From CAYOVG01 sp964407285 (GTDB lineage: Bacteria > Desulfobacterota > Syntrophobacteria > Syntrophobacterales > Syntrophobacteraceae), in contig CAYOVG010000036.1 in the NCBI GenBank assembly GCA_964407285.1, forward strand, positions 1 through 29,036: 29,036 nt of DNA, read 5' to 3'. Position 1 is the stretch's first letter. Each line of letters starts with the position of its first letter. Below are positions 22,108 to 29,036 of this stretch, piece after piece. A program made the translations under genes and the position numbers. The notes below the pieces were generated by a model. The model was not told the origin of the DNA, ran no database searches, and saw only the letters and a program-made list of their open reading frames with translations.

Positions 22108-23778
22108 TCATTCTTGATCCTCGAAAAGCAAAAGCGGCGGGTCGTAGCCGGCCGGGGGTTCGAGCCCCAGGATCTGGAAGCAGGTGGCCGCGATATTCGT
22201 GAGACCGGGGGACGCGACCTCGGAGTTGAACCGGATCGAATCGCCTCCCGACGGGTCGTAGACGATCAGCCAGACGGGATTGAGCGTATGGGCGGTCTTG
22301 GCCTTGGGAAGACCTTCCTCGTTCAACTTGGGTTCGCCCGTCTTCTTGTTCATCTCGAACATCTCCTCGGCATTCCCATGGTCCGCCGTAACCAGCAGGA
22401 TTCCTCCCACGCTCTTGACAGCCTCTACGATCCGCCCGAGGCACAGGTCCACGGCTTCGACGGCGATCTTGGCGGCCGGGAATACGCCCGTGTGCCCCAC
22501 CATGTCGCCGTTGGCGAAGTTGAGCCGCACCAGGTCGTACCCGCCGGACTGTATCACTTCCACCACCCGGTCGGTGATTTCCGCGGCCTTCATCCACGGC
22601 CTCTGTTCGAACGGCACGCGGTCGGACGGGACCTCCTCGTAGTTTTCCAGTTCCGGGTTGAACTCGCCGGACCGGTTCCCGTTCCAGAAGTAGGTCACGT
22701 GGCCGAACTTCTGGGTCTCGCTGATGGCGTACTGCTTGACGCCCTGCAGGGATAGAAGCTCGCCCATGGTCCGCTCGATATGGGGCGGCTCCACGAGGAA
22801 GGACTTAGGAATGTGGAGTTCCGTGTCGTACTCCATCATCCCCGCATAGGCCACACGAGGGTAAGGCCGCCTGCAGAATTTCTCGAAATTCTCCTCCTCG
22901 AAAGCCTTGCTGATCTCGATGGCCCTGTCCCCCCTGTAGTTGAAGAAAATGACCGAGTCCCCATCGCCTATGGTGCCGACGGGCCAGCCGGATTCATCGG
23001 CAATGACGAACGGGGGCAGGTCCTGGTCGATGACTCCGGGCTTCTCGCGGCGGTAGGTTTCGATGGCCTCGCGGGCGGACCGGAACTTCCGCCCCTCCCC
23101 CGCCACGTGAGTCTTCCAGCCCAGTGAGACCATGTCCCAGTTGGCTTCGTAGCGGTCCATCGTGATCGCCATACGGCCGCCGCCGCTCGCGATCCGGTAG
23201 TCCACGCCCGCATCCGCGTTGAGCTGCTCGAGGTACTCCTCGAAAGGGTCGACGTAGTCGAGGGCGGAGGTTTCTCCGACATCCCGGCCGTCGAGAAGGA
23301 TATGGATGCGTGCGCGGGGGACCTTGTCCACCATGGCCGCATGCGTGAGCATTGCCGAGAGGTGCGATATGTTGCTGTGGACGTTGCCGTCGGAGAAAAG
23401 CCCGAGGAAGTGGAGTGTTCCCTTGTGCTCCTTGCAGTAGTCGATGAGCCGGTTCCAGGTCTTGCCCTCGAAAAGCCTTCCCGTCTGGATCGCTTCATTT
23501 ACGAGCAACGCCCCCTGGGGATAGTAGCGCCCTGCCCCTATGGCGTTGTGTCCCACTTCCGAATTTCCCATGTCATCGTCGGAGGGCAGTCCCACCGCCC
23601 TTCCGTGCGCCTTCAACAGGATGTACGGACACTGCCGGAGCAGCCGGTCGAGGTTGGGAGTGTACGCCTGGGCAACCGCGTTCCCAACGGTATCGGCGCG
23701 GTACCCGATGCCGTCCATGACCACGATGGTCAGGGGGCGGGGCTTCCTGCCCTTCAATAAGAATTTCGTTTTCTTCAT
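22108..23778 (-). CDS. gpmI: 2,3-bisphosphoglycerate-independent phosphoglycerate mutase, plant/trypanosomatid-like type
   Basis: A 556-residue metal-dependent mutase that interconverts 3- and 2-phosphoglycerate in glycolysis and gluconeogenesis. Metal and active-site motifs are complete: MDGIG (Asp22), MGNSEVGHNAIGAGR (nucleophile Ser73), LLDGRDV, FFNYRGDRA, NGDMVGHTG and TADHGNAEEM. Around the substrate loop it reads GGGRMAITMDRYEANWDMV rather than the usual bacterial GRYYAMDRD form. Together with LPPFVIADESG and SETQKFGHVTYFWNGNRSG, that matches the plant/Leishmania-type branch, and the length (556) also fits that branch rather than the roughly 510 residues of common bacterial enzymes. ATG 23778 has GAAGGG upstream. 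It lies 183 bases downstream of the protease gene on the same strand. Confidence 0.95.
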   Translation of the reverse strand: MKKTKFLLKGRKPRPLTIVVMDGIGYRADTVGNAVAQAYTPNLDRLLRQCPYILLKAHGRAVGLPSDDDMGNSEVGHNAIGAGRYYPQGALLVNEAIQTGRLFEGKTWNRLIDYCKEHKGTLHFLGLFSDGNVHSNISHLSAMLTHAAMVDKVPRARIHILLDGRDVGETSALDYVDPFEEYLEQLNADAGVDYRIASGGGRMAITMDRYEANWDMVSLGWKTHVAGEGRKFRSAREAIETYRREKPGVIDQDLPPFVIADESGWPVGTIGDGDSVIFFNYRGDRAIEISKAFEEENFEKFCRRPYPRVAYAGMMEYDTELHIPKSFLVEPPHIERTMGELLSLQGVKQYAISETQKFGHVTYFWNGNRSGEFNPELENYEEVPSDRVPFEQRPWMKAAEITDRVVEVIQSGGYDLVRLNFANGDMVGHTGVFPAAKIAVEAVDLCLGRIVEAVKSVGGILLVTADHGNAEEMFEMNKKTGEPKLNEEGLPKAKTAHTLNPVWLIVYDPSGGDSIRFNSEVASPGLTNIAATCFQILGLEPPAGYDPPLLLFEDQE

Positions 23779-23961
23779 CTATTTAACCCTTCTTTCCCGG
23801 TCTTTATCGTCATGTCCGGAACCGGATGCCGGATGGCCGCCATTGGGGGCGCCGGATGTTCGACGTTGGATGAAGTATATCCCTGTCCGGCTTCTTCCAT
23901 CCACCTTTCCGCAATCCCGTCCGCTCCTTCTCTTCCCGACATCCCGTCAACCAGTCGCTTT

Positions 23962-25056
23962 TCAACGTCTGCGCCTCTGGGCGGGACTTTCGCCGAGCGT
24001 CACATTAACCGTATCCCGGTCTCCCCGGTGACGGACCACTTCCAGGCGCACCCGGTCTCCCGGTTTCATGTCTTCTATCTTGCCCAGCAGGTCCTCGGCA
24101 TCCGTGACGGGCGCGCCGTCTACCTTTACGATAATATCTCCACCCAGCATTACGACCTGGTTTCCGATTAATACACGGGTTCCCCCCGCTCGAAGCCCGG
24201 CCCGTTCAGCCGGACTTCCGGGCGTCAGTTCGACGATCATCACGCCGGTACCCACAGGGGATTTGACGGCCCTTGCGAGTTCCGGTTCAAGCGTCATGAG
24301 GGTGGCGCCCAGCCACGGACGGGCGTGATAGCCTTTTTCGATCAGTTCCCTGAGTATCTTCTTCGCGGAATCTATTGGTATGGCGAACCCTATCCCGACG
24401 CTTCCCCCGGTAGGGCTGAAGATGGCCGTGTTGATGCCGATGATCCGCCCGGACGAATCGATGAGCGGTCCTCCCGAATTCCCCGGATTGATCGATGCGT
24501 CCGTCTGGATCGTGTTTTCGATCCGAATTCCTTCCGGTGAACGCAGCGTGCGCCCCACGGAGCTGATGATGCCGGTGGTGAGCGTCTGACCGAGGCCGAA
24601 CGGGTTCCCGATGGCCAGGACTTTCTGCCCCACTTTGAGGTCCGCCGACGACCCCATGGGAATGACCGTCAGATCGGCGGCGGGAGCATCGATCTTCACA
24701 ACGGCGATATCCAGGTCGGCGTCCGCTCCGACGAGGCGCGCATTGTACTTTTTCCCGTTGGCGAGTTTCACTTCCAGCTTGCGGGCATCCTCGATCACGT
24801 GGTTGTTCGTGAGTATGTAGCCGCGGTTGTCGATGATGGCGCCCGATCCCGCCCCCTGCCTCGGGACTATGTTGAGGAAAAAGTCGCGCTCCAGCACCGT
24901 GCTCGTAATGTTCACGACCCCGGGGGACAGCCGCTCGTATAGTTCGATGTTGTTTCTCTCCTCCTCCGTCAGTGCGCAGGCATACCCCGCGATCATGACG
25001 CTCAAGCAAAGCGCCGGGAAGAAAACGGTCCGCAAGACTCTCCATGCCGGGCTCAT
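23962..25056 (-). CDS. Periplasmic HtrA/Deg-type serine protease with one PDZ domain
   Basis: A 364-residue envelope quality-control protease. The N-terminal signal or anchor is VLRTVFFPALCLSVMIAGYA (7-26). The trypsin-like domain has the catalytic triad His86 (LTNNHVIE), Asp116 (DADLDIAVVKI) and Ser194 (INPGNSGGPL). A single C-terminal PDZ at about 260-355 includes TPGSPAERAGL and DIIVKVDGAPV. One PDZ resembles DegS-type or short HtrA proteins rather than two-PDZ DegP/DegQ. The start is placed at ATG 25056, which has a strong GGGAGGCGG site and begins the signal, not at the in-frame ATG 25119. The AT-rich stretch upstream probably holds its promoter. Confidence 0.92.
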   Translation of the reverse strand: MSPAWRVLRTVFFPALCLSVMIAGYACALTEEERNNIELYERLSPGVVNITSTVLERDFFLNIVPRQGAGSGAIIDNRGYILTNNHVIEDARKLEVKLANGKKYNARLVGADADLDIAVVKIDAPAADLTVIPMGSSADLKVGQKVLAIGNPFGLGQTLTTGIISSVGRTLRSPEGIRIENTIQTDASINPGNSGGPLIDSSGRIIGINTAIFSPTGGSVGIGFAIPIDSAKKILRELIEKGYHARPWLGATLMTLEPELARAVKSPVGTGVMIVELTPGSPAERAGLRAGGTRVLIGNQVVMLGGDIIVKVDGAPVTDAEDLLGKIEDMKPGDRVRLEVVRHRGDRDTVNVTLGESPAQRRRR

Positions 25057-25404
25057 ATTCCGCCTCCCTGTGTTATTTTCATTACCCCCTATTTGTATGG
25101 CTCCCCATGCCTCGAGCACCTCATCAACAGCAAAACGGTAGTGCGGAGCTATCCGGAGCTTAAAGCATCCCCCTTGAGCGCCTATATCTGAAAAACAAAT
25201 CTTATCCGGAAGATAAGAACTGCCGATCGGATTCGTCAGTCTATTTCCAAAACGAATGATATTATAATAAAAGGGGTTTCAAGGCAATATAGACGAATTA
25301 TCTTTATTTTATCGGCTGCGCATGAATTGCGGGATGCATTCAACGAACGATAGGAGCGCGGTGGGAACGGGAAAGGACCGGGGGCGCCGGTCCTTTCTTA
25401 TTGC
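25057..25404. other. AT-rich intergenic region upstream of the protease gene
   Basis: These 348 bases are markedly AT-richer than their surroundings from about 25190 to 25320 and contain no gene that I can support. A small inverted repeat TCTTATC/GATAAGA lies at 25200-25218. On the minus strand, a TTGAAA near 25275 followed by TATAAT-like sequence could be part of the protease promoter, but the spacing (10 or 15 bases) is not canonical. Confidence 0.4.
25372..25396 (-). terminator. Rho-independent-type hairpin after the polysaccharide gene group
   Basis: AAAGGACCGG (25372-25381) pairs perfectly with CCGGTCCTTT (25387-25396) around a 5-base loop. It lies 9 bases past the stop of the coiled-coil gene on the minus strand. 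The stem ends in TTT, but only a short T-rich sequence follows on either strand. Confidence 0.65.
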
Positions 25405-26412
25405 TCAATCCCCGCCGCCGGGGACCGGAGGAGAACCGGCCCGTTTGTTGGCGAAATAGTCCCTGACGCCGCGATACAGGCCCACGGGCCCCCCTCTGGC
25501 CAGCGCCACGCAGGAACTCTTGATGATATGGCAGAAATGGCGGGAATACGTTCCGGGCGGGAGCACCCTGTTCAAAACGATGTTGTACAGACTCGATATG
25601 TTCCGGCGCAAGGATATGCGGTGGATCTCCAGAATTCGCGCAAGCTCCGCCGCTTCCGCCTGCCGCTCGGACAGGGCGCGGGACAAGGACGCATTTTGCG
25701 ATTCAAGCGCTCCGACGCGCTCCGACGTTTCGTCCAGCAGGCCGTCCCACATGCCGTACAACCGCATGAATTCAAAGCCGTATTCCTCGATGACCCGCTT
25801 GAGCTTCTCGATGGTCTCCTCGCTCGCCTCTTCCGCGGCCTTCCTTTCTTCCCCCATTTGCATGAGCTGCCGGGACAATTTCAGGTTGGCCGTGTGTAAG
25901 GAATCCATAACCTGCCGATGATTGGAGTTCAGCCGGTCCACCTCCTCCCGGCGCAACGCGGCCAGCCGTTCGCACTCCCCCGAGAGTTCGGCTTTTTCCT
26001 CCTCCCACCGGGAAAGCCGCTTCCCGAATTCCTCGCGCGCCTCCCGGAGGCGCCGCTCCAATTCATCGATTCCGGCCTCATACTTCGAACGGAGTTCCTC
26101 GACCATTGCCTCCAGTTCGGCGATTCTCGGCCGATACACCTGCGAAACCCTGTCGGCATAACCTTTGTGCGCTTCTTCCAGGTCCGTATGCGCTTTCTCC
26201 AGGCTCCGCTCCAGCTCTTCGATGCGCGCCTCATACCGCGCACGTGAACTCTCGGCCGACGCCTCCTCCGATTCGGCGCCTCCGGTTCCGGGCGCGGCGC
26301 GCAAGGAGTAATTCACATCACTACTTACATCGCCTGCCGGTTCCGTATTCAGGGTCTCGGTCCCCCGCCTCACGTCCGCGTTCTCCCGTTCCGGGTTCGT
26401 TAAGGAATGCAT
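25405..26412 (-). CDS. Coiled-coil protein of unknown function in the polysaccharide locus
   Basis: About 335 residues. An acidic, probably disordered N-terminus is followed by roughly 200 residues of nearly continuous coiled coil (from ARYEARIEELERSLEKAHTD through SQNASLSRALSERQAEAAEL). A basic, partly hydrophobic C-terminal segment (about 285-325, RHFCHIIKSSCVALARGGPV) follows. There is no signal peptide and no catalytic motif. The start is uncertain: ATG 26412 has AAGGAAG about 13 bases upstream, while in-frame ATG 26445 has no site. It lies 34-66 bases after the aminotransferase stop on the same strand and before a strong hairpin, so it is probably last in that transcript. A scaffold or chain-length role in surface glycan synthesis is only a guess from context. 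Confidence 0.75.
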   Translation of the reverse strand: MHSLTNPERENADVRRGTETLNTEPAGDVSSDVNYSLRAAPGTGGAESEEASAESSRARYEARIEELERSLEKAHTDLEEAHKGYADRVSQVYRPRIAELEAMVEELRSKYEAGIDELERRLREAREEFGKRLSRWEEEKAELSGECERLAALRREEVDRLNSNHRQVMDSLHTANLKLSRQLMQMGEERKAAEEASEETIEKLKRVIEEYGFEFMRLYGMWDGLLDETSERVGALESQNASLSRALSERQAEAAELARILEIHRISLRRNISSLYNIVLNRVLPPGTYSRHFCHIIKSSCVALARGGPVGLYRGVRDYFANKRAGSPPVPGGGD

Positions 26413-26478
26413 AACCAGTTCTTCTTCCTTCGGAAAATCATACAAGCAGCAATTCGAACAACAGTCCCCGGCGGCAGT

Positions 26479-27798
26479 TCAGGCGCCGGGTCCGGATACG
26501 GTTCGGATCAGCGTGTCGGCGATGAAACGGACTTCCTCTTCGCGCAGGTACGGATGCATGGGAATGCTGAAAATGCGCCCGGCGCAGTCCTCGGACACGG
26601 GGAAGTCCCCCGTCCGGTACCCGAGATACGAAAAGGCGGTCTGCAGGTGCAGCGGCACGGGGTAGTAGACCATCGTCGGAACGCCCGCATCCTTGAGCGA
26701 CGCCAGGATTGCGTCCCGCCTGCCGGGTCCCCCGCGTTCTCCACGCTCCCGCTCCCCGTTGCCCCCGCCGTGCGCGCCGTCGCCGTCTCCCGCGCAACCG
26801 CCGTTGCCCGTTCCGGAACAAAGGAGCGAATACTGCGCCCACGCGGAAGTGAACCCGTCGGGAACGTGCGGCGTCCGCAAGCCGGCACAGCCGGAGAGCA
26901 GGTCCGTATACATCCCGGCCACGCGCCGCCTCGCTTCCAGTTCCCCCGGAAACGCGGGCAGTTTGGCCAGAAGCACGGCCGCCTGCAGGGCATCCAGCCG
27001 CCCGTTTATGCCGAGGCGCACATTCTCGTATTTGTGGGAACCCTGGCCGTGCACGCGTATGGACAGGAGCAGGTCGGCCAGGTCGTCGTCGTCCGTGAAG
27101 ACCGCACCCCCGTCGCCGTAACAGCCCAGCGGCTTGGAGGGGAAAAAGCTGGTCGCCGCAATATGGCCGAGGCTACCGGCCGGTCTTCCCTTGTACGTCG
27201 CGCCGAACCCCTGCGCCGCATCCTCCAGCAGGAACAATCCATGAGCGTCCGCAATGGCCGACAGCGCATCGAAATCGTAAGGGAGCCCGAAGATATCGAC
27301 GGGCGCTATCCCCTTGACCTTCAGTCCGCGCGTCTCCGTCTCCCGCGCAGCCGCCTGCCCGGTCCCGGAACCCCGGCAGGCTAAGGCCTGCAAAGGCAAC
27401 GGATGGCAGGCCGGATCGTTTCTCTCCAAGGCCGTCAGGACTCTTTCGACCTGTTTCGGGTCGATGTTGAACGTAAGAGGGTCGATGTCCACGAAGATGG
27501 GAGTAGCGCCCAGGAGCGCAATGGCTTCCGCGGTCGCCACAAAGGTGAAGGGGGTCGTGATGACGCCGTCGCCGGGACCGACCCCGTAGGCCATGAGGCC
27601 CATCAGCAGAGCGTCGGTCCCCGACGCGCAGCCGATTGCGCGCCGGACCCCGGCGAAGTCCGCCAATTCCTTCTCCAGTTGCTCCACTTCCGGCCCCAGG
27701 ATGAACTGCGCGCTCGCCAGCACCTTTTCCATCCTCGACCGGATCTCCCCCTCCAAATGCCGGAACTGCGCCTTCAAATCAAGAAAAGCGATATTCAT
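26479..27798 (-). CDS. DegT/DnrJ/EryC1/StrS sugar aminotransferase (WlbC/WbpE-like) with two insertions
   Basis: A 439-residue PLP enzyme that transfers an amino group to a nucleotide-linked keto sugar. Motifs: CASGTDALLMGL (57-68), PTPFTFVATAE-type TTPFTFVATAEA, LLEDAAQGFGATYKG (190-204), SFFPSKPLGCYGDGG with PLP Lys222, and the C-terminal YYPVPLHLQ. The family usually has 360-390 residues. Here residues 127-160 (Cys/Gly/Pro-rich) and 327-361 (almost only Gly, Asp, Glu and Arg) are extra and look like low-complexity insertions between conserved blocks. It follows the oxidoreductase-acetyltransferase gene by 33 bases. That pairing matches the 3-amino step of UDP-GlcNAc(3NAc)A synthesis. The exact substrate is inference. 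Confidence 0.9.
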   Translation of the reverse strand: MNIAFLDLKAQFRHLEGEIRSRMEKVLASAQFILGPEVEQLEKELADFAGVRRAIGCASGTDALLMGLMAYGVGPGDGVITTPFTFVATAEAIALLGATPIFVDIDPLTFNIDPKQVERVLTALERNDPACHPLPLQALACRGSGTGQAAARETETRGLKVKGIAPVDIFGLPYDFDALSAIADAHGLFLLEDAAQGFGATYKGRPAGSLGHIAATSFFPSKPLGCYGDGGAVFTDDDDLADLLLSIRVHGQGSHKYENVRLGINGRLDALQAAVLLAKLPAFPGELEARRRVAGMYTDLLSGCAGLRTPHVPDGFTSAWAQYSLLCSGTGNGGCAGDGDGAHGGGNGERERGERGGPGRRDAILASLKDAGVPTMVYYPVPLHLQTAFSYLGYRTGDFPVSEDCAGRIFSIPMHPYLREEEVRFIADTLIRTVSGPGA

Positions 27799-27831
27799 TT
27801 CTGCATCGGCCTCTCAATCCAACCCCTCTGT

Positions 27832-29036
27832 TCAACGCCTCAACTCTTCGTAGGACCTGCCCCCTTTCGCCATCGCGGGGGGCAGGGGCGCGTCTTCGTC
27901 CAGGTCCGCGCAGCGGACGACGCCCGGAGACACCTCCCTGTACCGGTACCCGCTCTCGGGACACGCCATGACGCCGTCCGCATCCGGCGGGGGGAGCGGA
28001 TGGCCGTGCCTGCTCATCCAACCCCTGAGCCTCGCCGGGTTCCCCATGACGAGCCCATAGTCGGGCACGTCCCGCATGACGACCGACCCCGCCGCGACGA
28101 AAGCATAACGGCCGATCGTGGTCCCCGAGACGATGGTCGCATTGGCCCCGACGGTGCACCCGCGCCTCAAAACGGTGGTTTCATAAAGCGAACGCCGCTC
28201 TATCTGCGAACGCGGGTTCTTTACATTGGTCAGCACGCACGACGGTCCAAGAAATACATCATCTTCAATCACGACGCCAGTATAAATGGAAACATTGTTC
28301 TGCACCTTCACGCCGTTGCCGACAACCGCCCCGGGAGCCACGTTCACATTCTGCCCCAAGGAACAGTTCTCGCCGATTCTCGCCCCCTTCATGACATGGG
28401 AGAAATGCCATATCTTCGTACCGGTCCCCACCTGCGCCCCCTCATCCACGTAGGAGGATTCATGCGCGAAATAGGGAAGAGCCGGACCGGGATCGGAGGA
28501 TTTCCCGCACGGATTGCGCCCCGGATGGGACATGGCCGCCGGGGTCGTGAGCGTCCCCTCGGCGTGGAGCGAGCGCTGGCAGGCATCCAGGATTCTGAGA
28601 ACCCGCAGCCCCTCCAGCCCGTCGGATACCGGCGCTCGCCGGGTCTCGATGCAATGCAGGAAATGTTCGCATTCGGCCCTCAACGGTTCGACCGCCTCCA
28701 GGGGCACGATTTCCGCTTCCGCCTTCACCGCCGTGGGGATTCGATTCTTCCACTCCACCCTGTGGGGATAGAGCACCAGCTTGTGGACGGCGGTGTCGTC
28801 GAAAACCGCCATCTTTTCGGACCCGACCACCACCAGCCTCTGCTCCTTGAACGGATGGAGCCAGCTTACGAAGATGTGCGCCCTCACCCCGCTCGGAAAG
28901 ATGAACTGGCTTACGGTCACATCCGTGACGCCGCGGTTGAGATAGGCGTCGCCCTGGCAGGACACGTGTACGGGCATCTCGTCCAGAAGCGATACGATGA
29001 CCGAAATATCGTGCGGAGCGAAACTCCAGAGGATGT
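27832..29036 (-). CDS. Gfo/Idh/MocA oxidoreductase fused to hexapeptide N-acetyltransferase, partial (5' end beyond window)
   Basis: 400 visible residues, open to the right edge. The visible N-terminal part (ILWSFAPHDISVIVSLLDEM onward, about 165 residues) is the C-terminal domain of a Gfo/Idh/MocA NAD-dependent sugar dehydrogenase. The NAD-binding domain must lie beyond the window, so an ATG at 28977 is internal. After a linker comes a left-handed beta-helix acyltransferase (VDEGAQVGTGTKIWHFSHVM, then IGENCSLGQNVNVAPGAVVG). It ends with the CPESGYRYREVSPGVVRC tail typical of WlbB/WbpD-like enzymes. One protein would therefore oxidise the C3 position of the UDP-uronate (WlbA/WbpB step) and acetylate the 3-amino group (WlbB/WbpD step). 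The aminotransferase 33 bases downstream would act between those steps. Confidence 0.9.
   Translation of the reverse strand, partial: ILWSFAPHDISVIVSLLDEMPVHVSCQGDAYLNRGVTDVTVSQFIFPSGVRAHIFVSWLHPFKEQRLVVVGSEKMAVFDDTAVHKLVLYPHRVEWKNRIPTAVKAEAEIVPLEAVEPLRAECEHFLHCIETRRAPVSDGLEGLRVLRILDACQRSLHAEGTLTTPAAMSHPGRNPCGKSSDPGPALPYFAHESSYVDEGAQVGTGTKIWHFSHVMKGARIGENCSLGQNVNVAPGAVVGNGVKVQNNVSIYTGVVIEDDVFLGPSCVLTNVKNPRSQIERRSLYETTVLRRGCTVGANATIVSGTTIGRYAFVAAGSVVMRDVPDYGLVMGNPARLRGWMSRHGHPLPPPDADGVMACPESGYRYREVSPGVVRCADLDEDAPLPPAMAKGGRSYEELRR

Noticed and set aside
21749..22597. 282-codon minus-strand frame overlapping the gpmI 3' end
   Set aside because: Half is antisense-frame gpmI and the rest is translated heptads and repeat arrays.

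Overview
This 29 kb window is GC-rich (estimated by eye, not counted) and carries a gene mix typical of a free-living, sensory-rich deltaproteobacterium (Desulfobacterota), most like a Syntrophobacter-type syntroph or sulfate reducer. That placement is inferred from multi-PAS hybrid kinases, an MCP-PilZ receptor, a cytoplasmic Mo/W-bisPGD oxidoreductase and degenerate heptad repeats. No rRNA or tRNA gene was seen.

Layout. Positions 1-93 (minus) hold the start of a gene that runs off the left edge and resembles a chemoreceptor tail. Positions 589-2076 encode an exported alkaline phosphatase. Positions 2381-4531 (minus) are a chemoreceptor-PilZ gene cut by an in-frame TAG. Divergent from it is a sensory block: a membrane-anchored triple-PAS LuxR-type protein (4656-6410) and two hybrid histidine kinases (6754-9219 and 9255-12497). 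A molybdopterin oxidoreductase follows (12738-14849), then a 0.5 kb unit in which a GxxExxY (PD-(D/E)XK-like) gene lies between about 40-bp inverted CACGAAA arrays (14855-15367).

The most striking part is 15398-19163, four overlapping genes that look like a split Rad50/Mre11 (SbcCD) machine. The first encodes an ATPase N-half with a Walker A motif, seven tandem 39-residue repeats and a terminal CxxC zinc-hook-like motif. It is followed by a calcineurin-type nuclease subunit, a 115-residue coiled-coil protein, and an ATPase C-half with signature, Walker B and H-loop motifs. An Fe-S DinG/XPD-like helicase converges on this operon (19179-21236, minus).

Positions 21237-22107 are a gene-free repeat island: opposed heptad arrays, a 27-bp perfect hairpin, REP-like palindromes, a 99-bp MITE-like element with 10-bp terminal inverted repeats and a 4-bp target duplication, and a CCACGGA-type array. 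Then, all on the minus strand, come a plant-type cofactor-independent phosphoglycerate mutase (22108-23778) and a periplasmic HtrA-type protease (23962-25056). At the right edge is part of a surface-polysaccharide locus: a coiled-coil protein, a sugar aminotransferase with two unusual in-frame insertions, and an oxidoreductase-acetyltransferase fusion that runs off the edge. The last two fit the Wlb/Wbp route to UDP-2,3-diacetamido-uronic acids.
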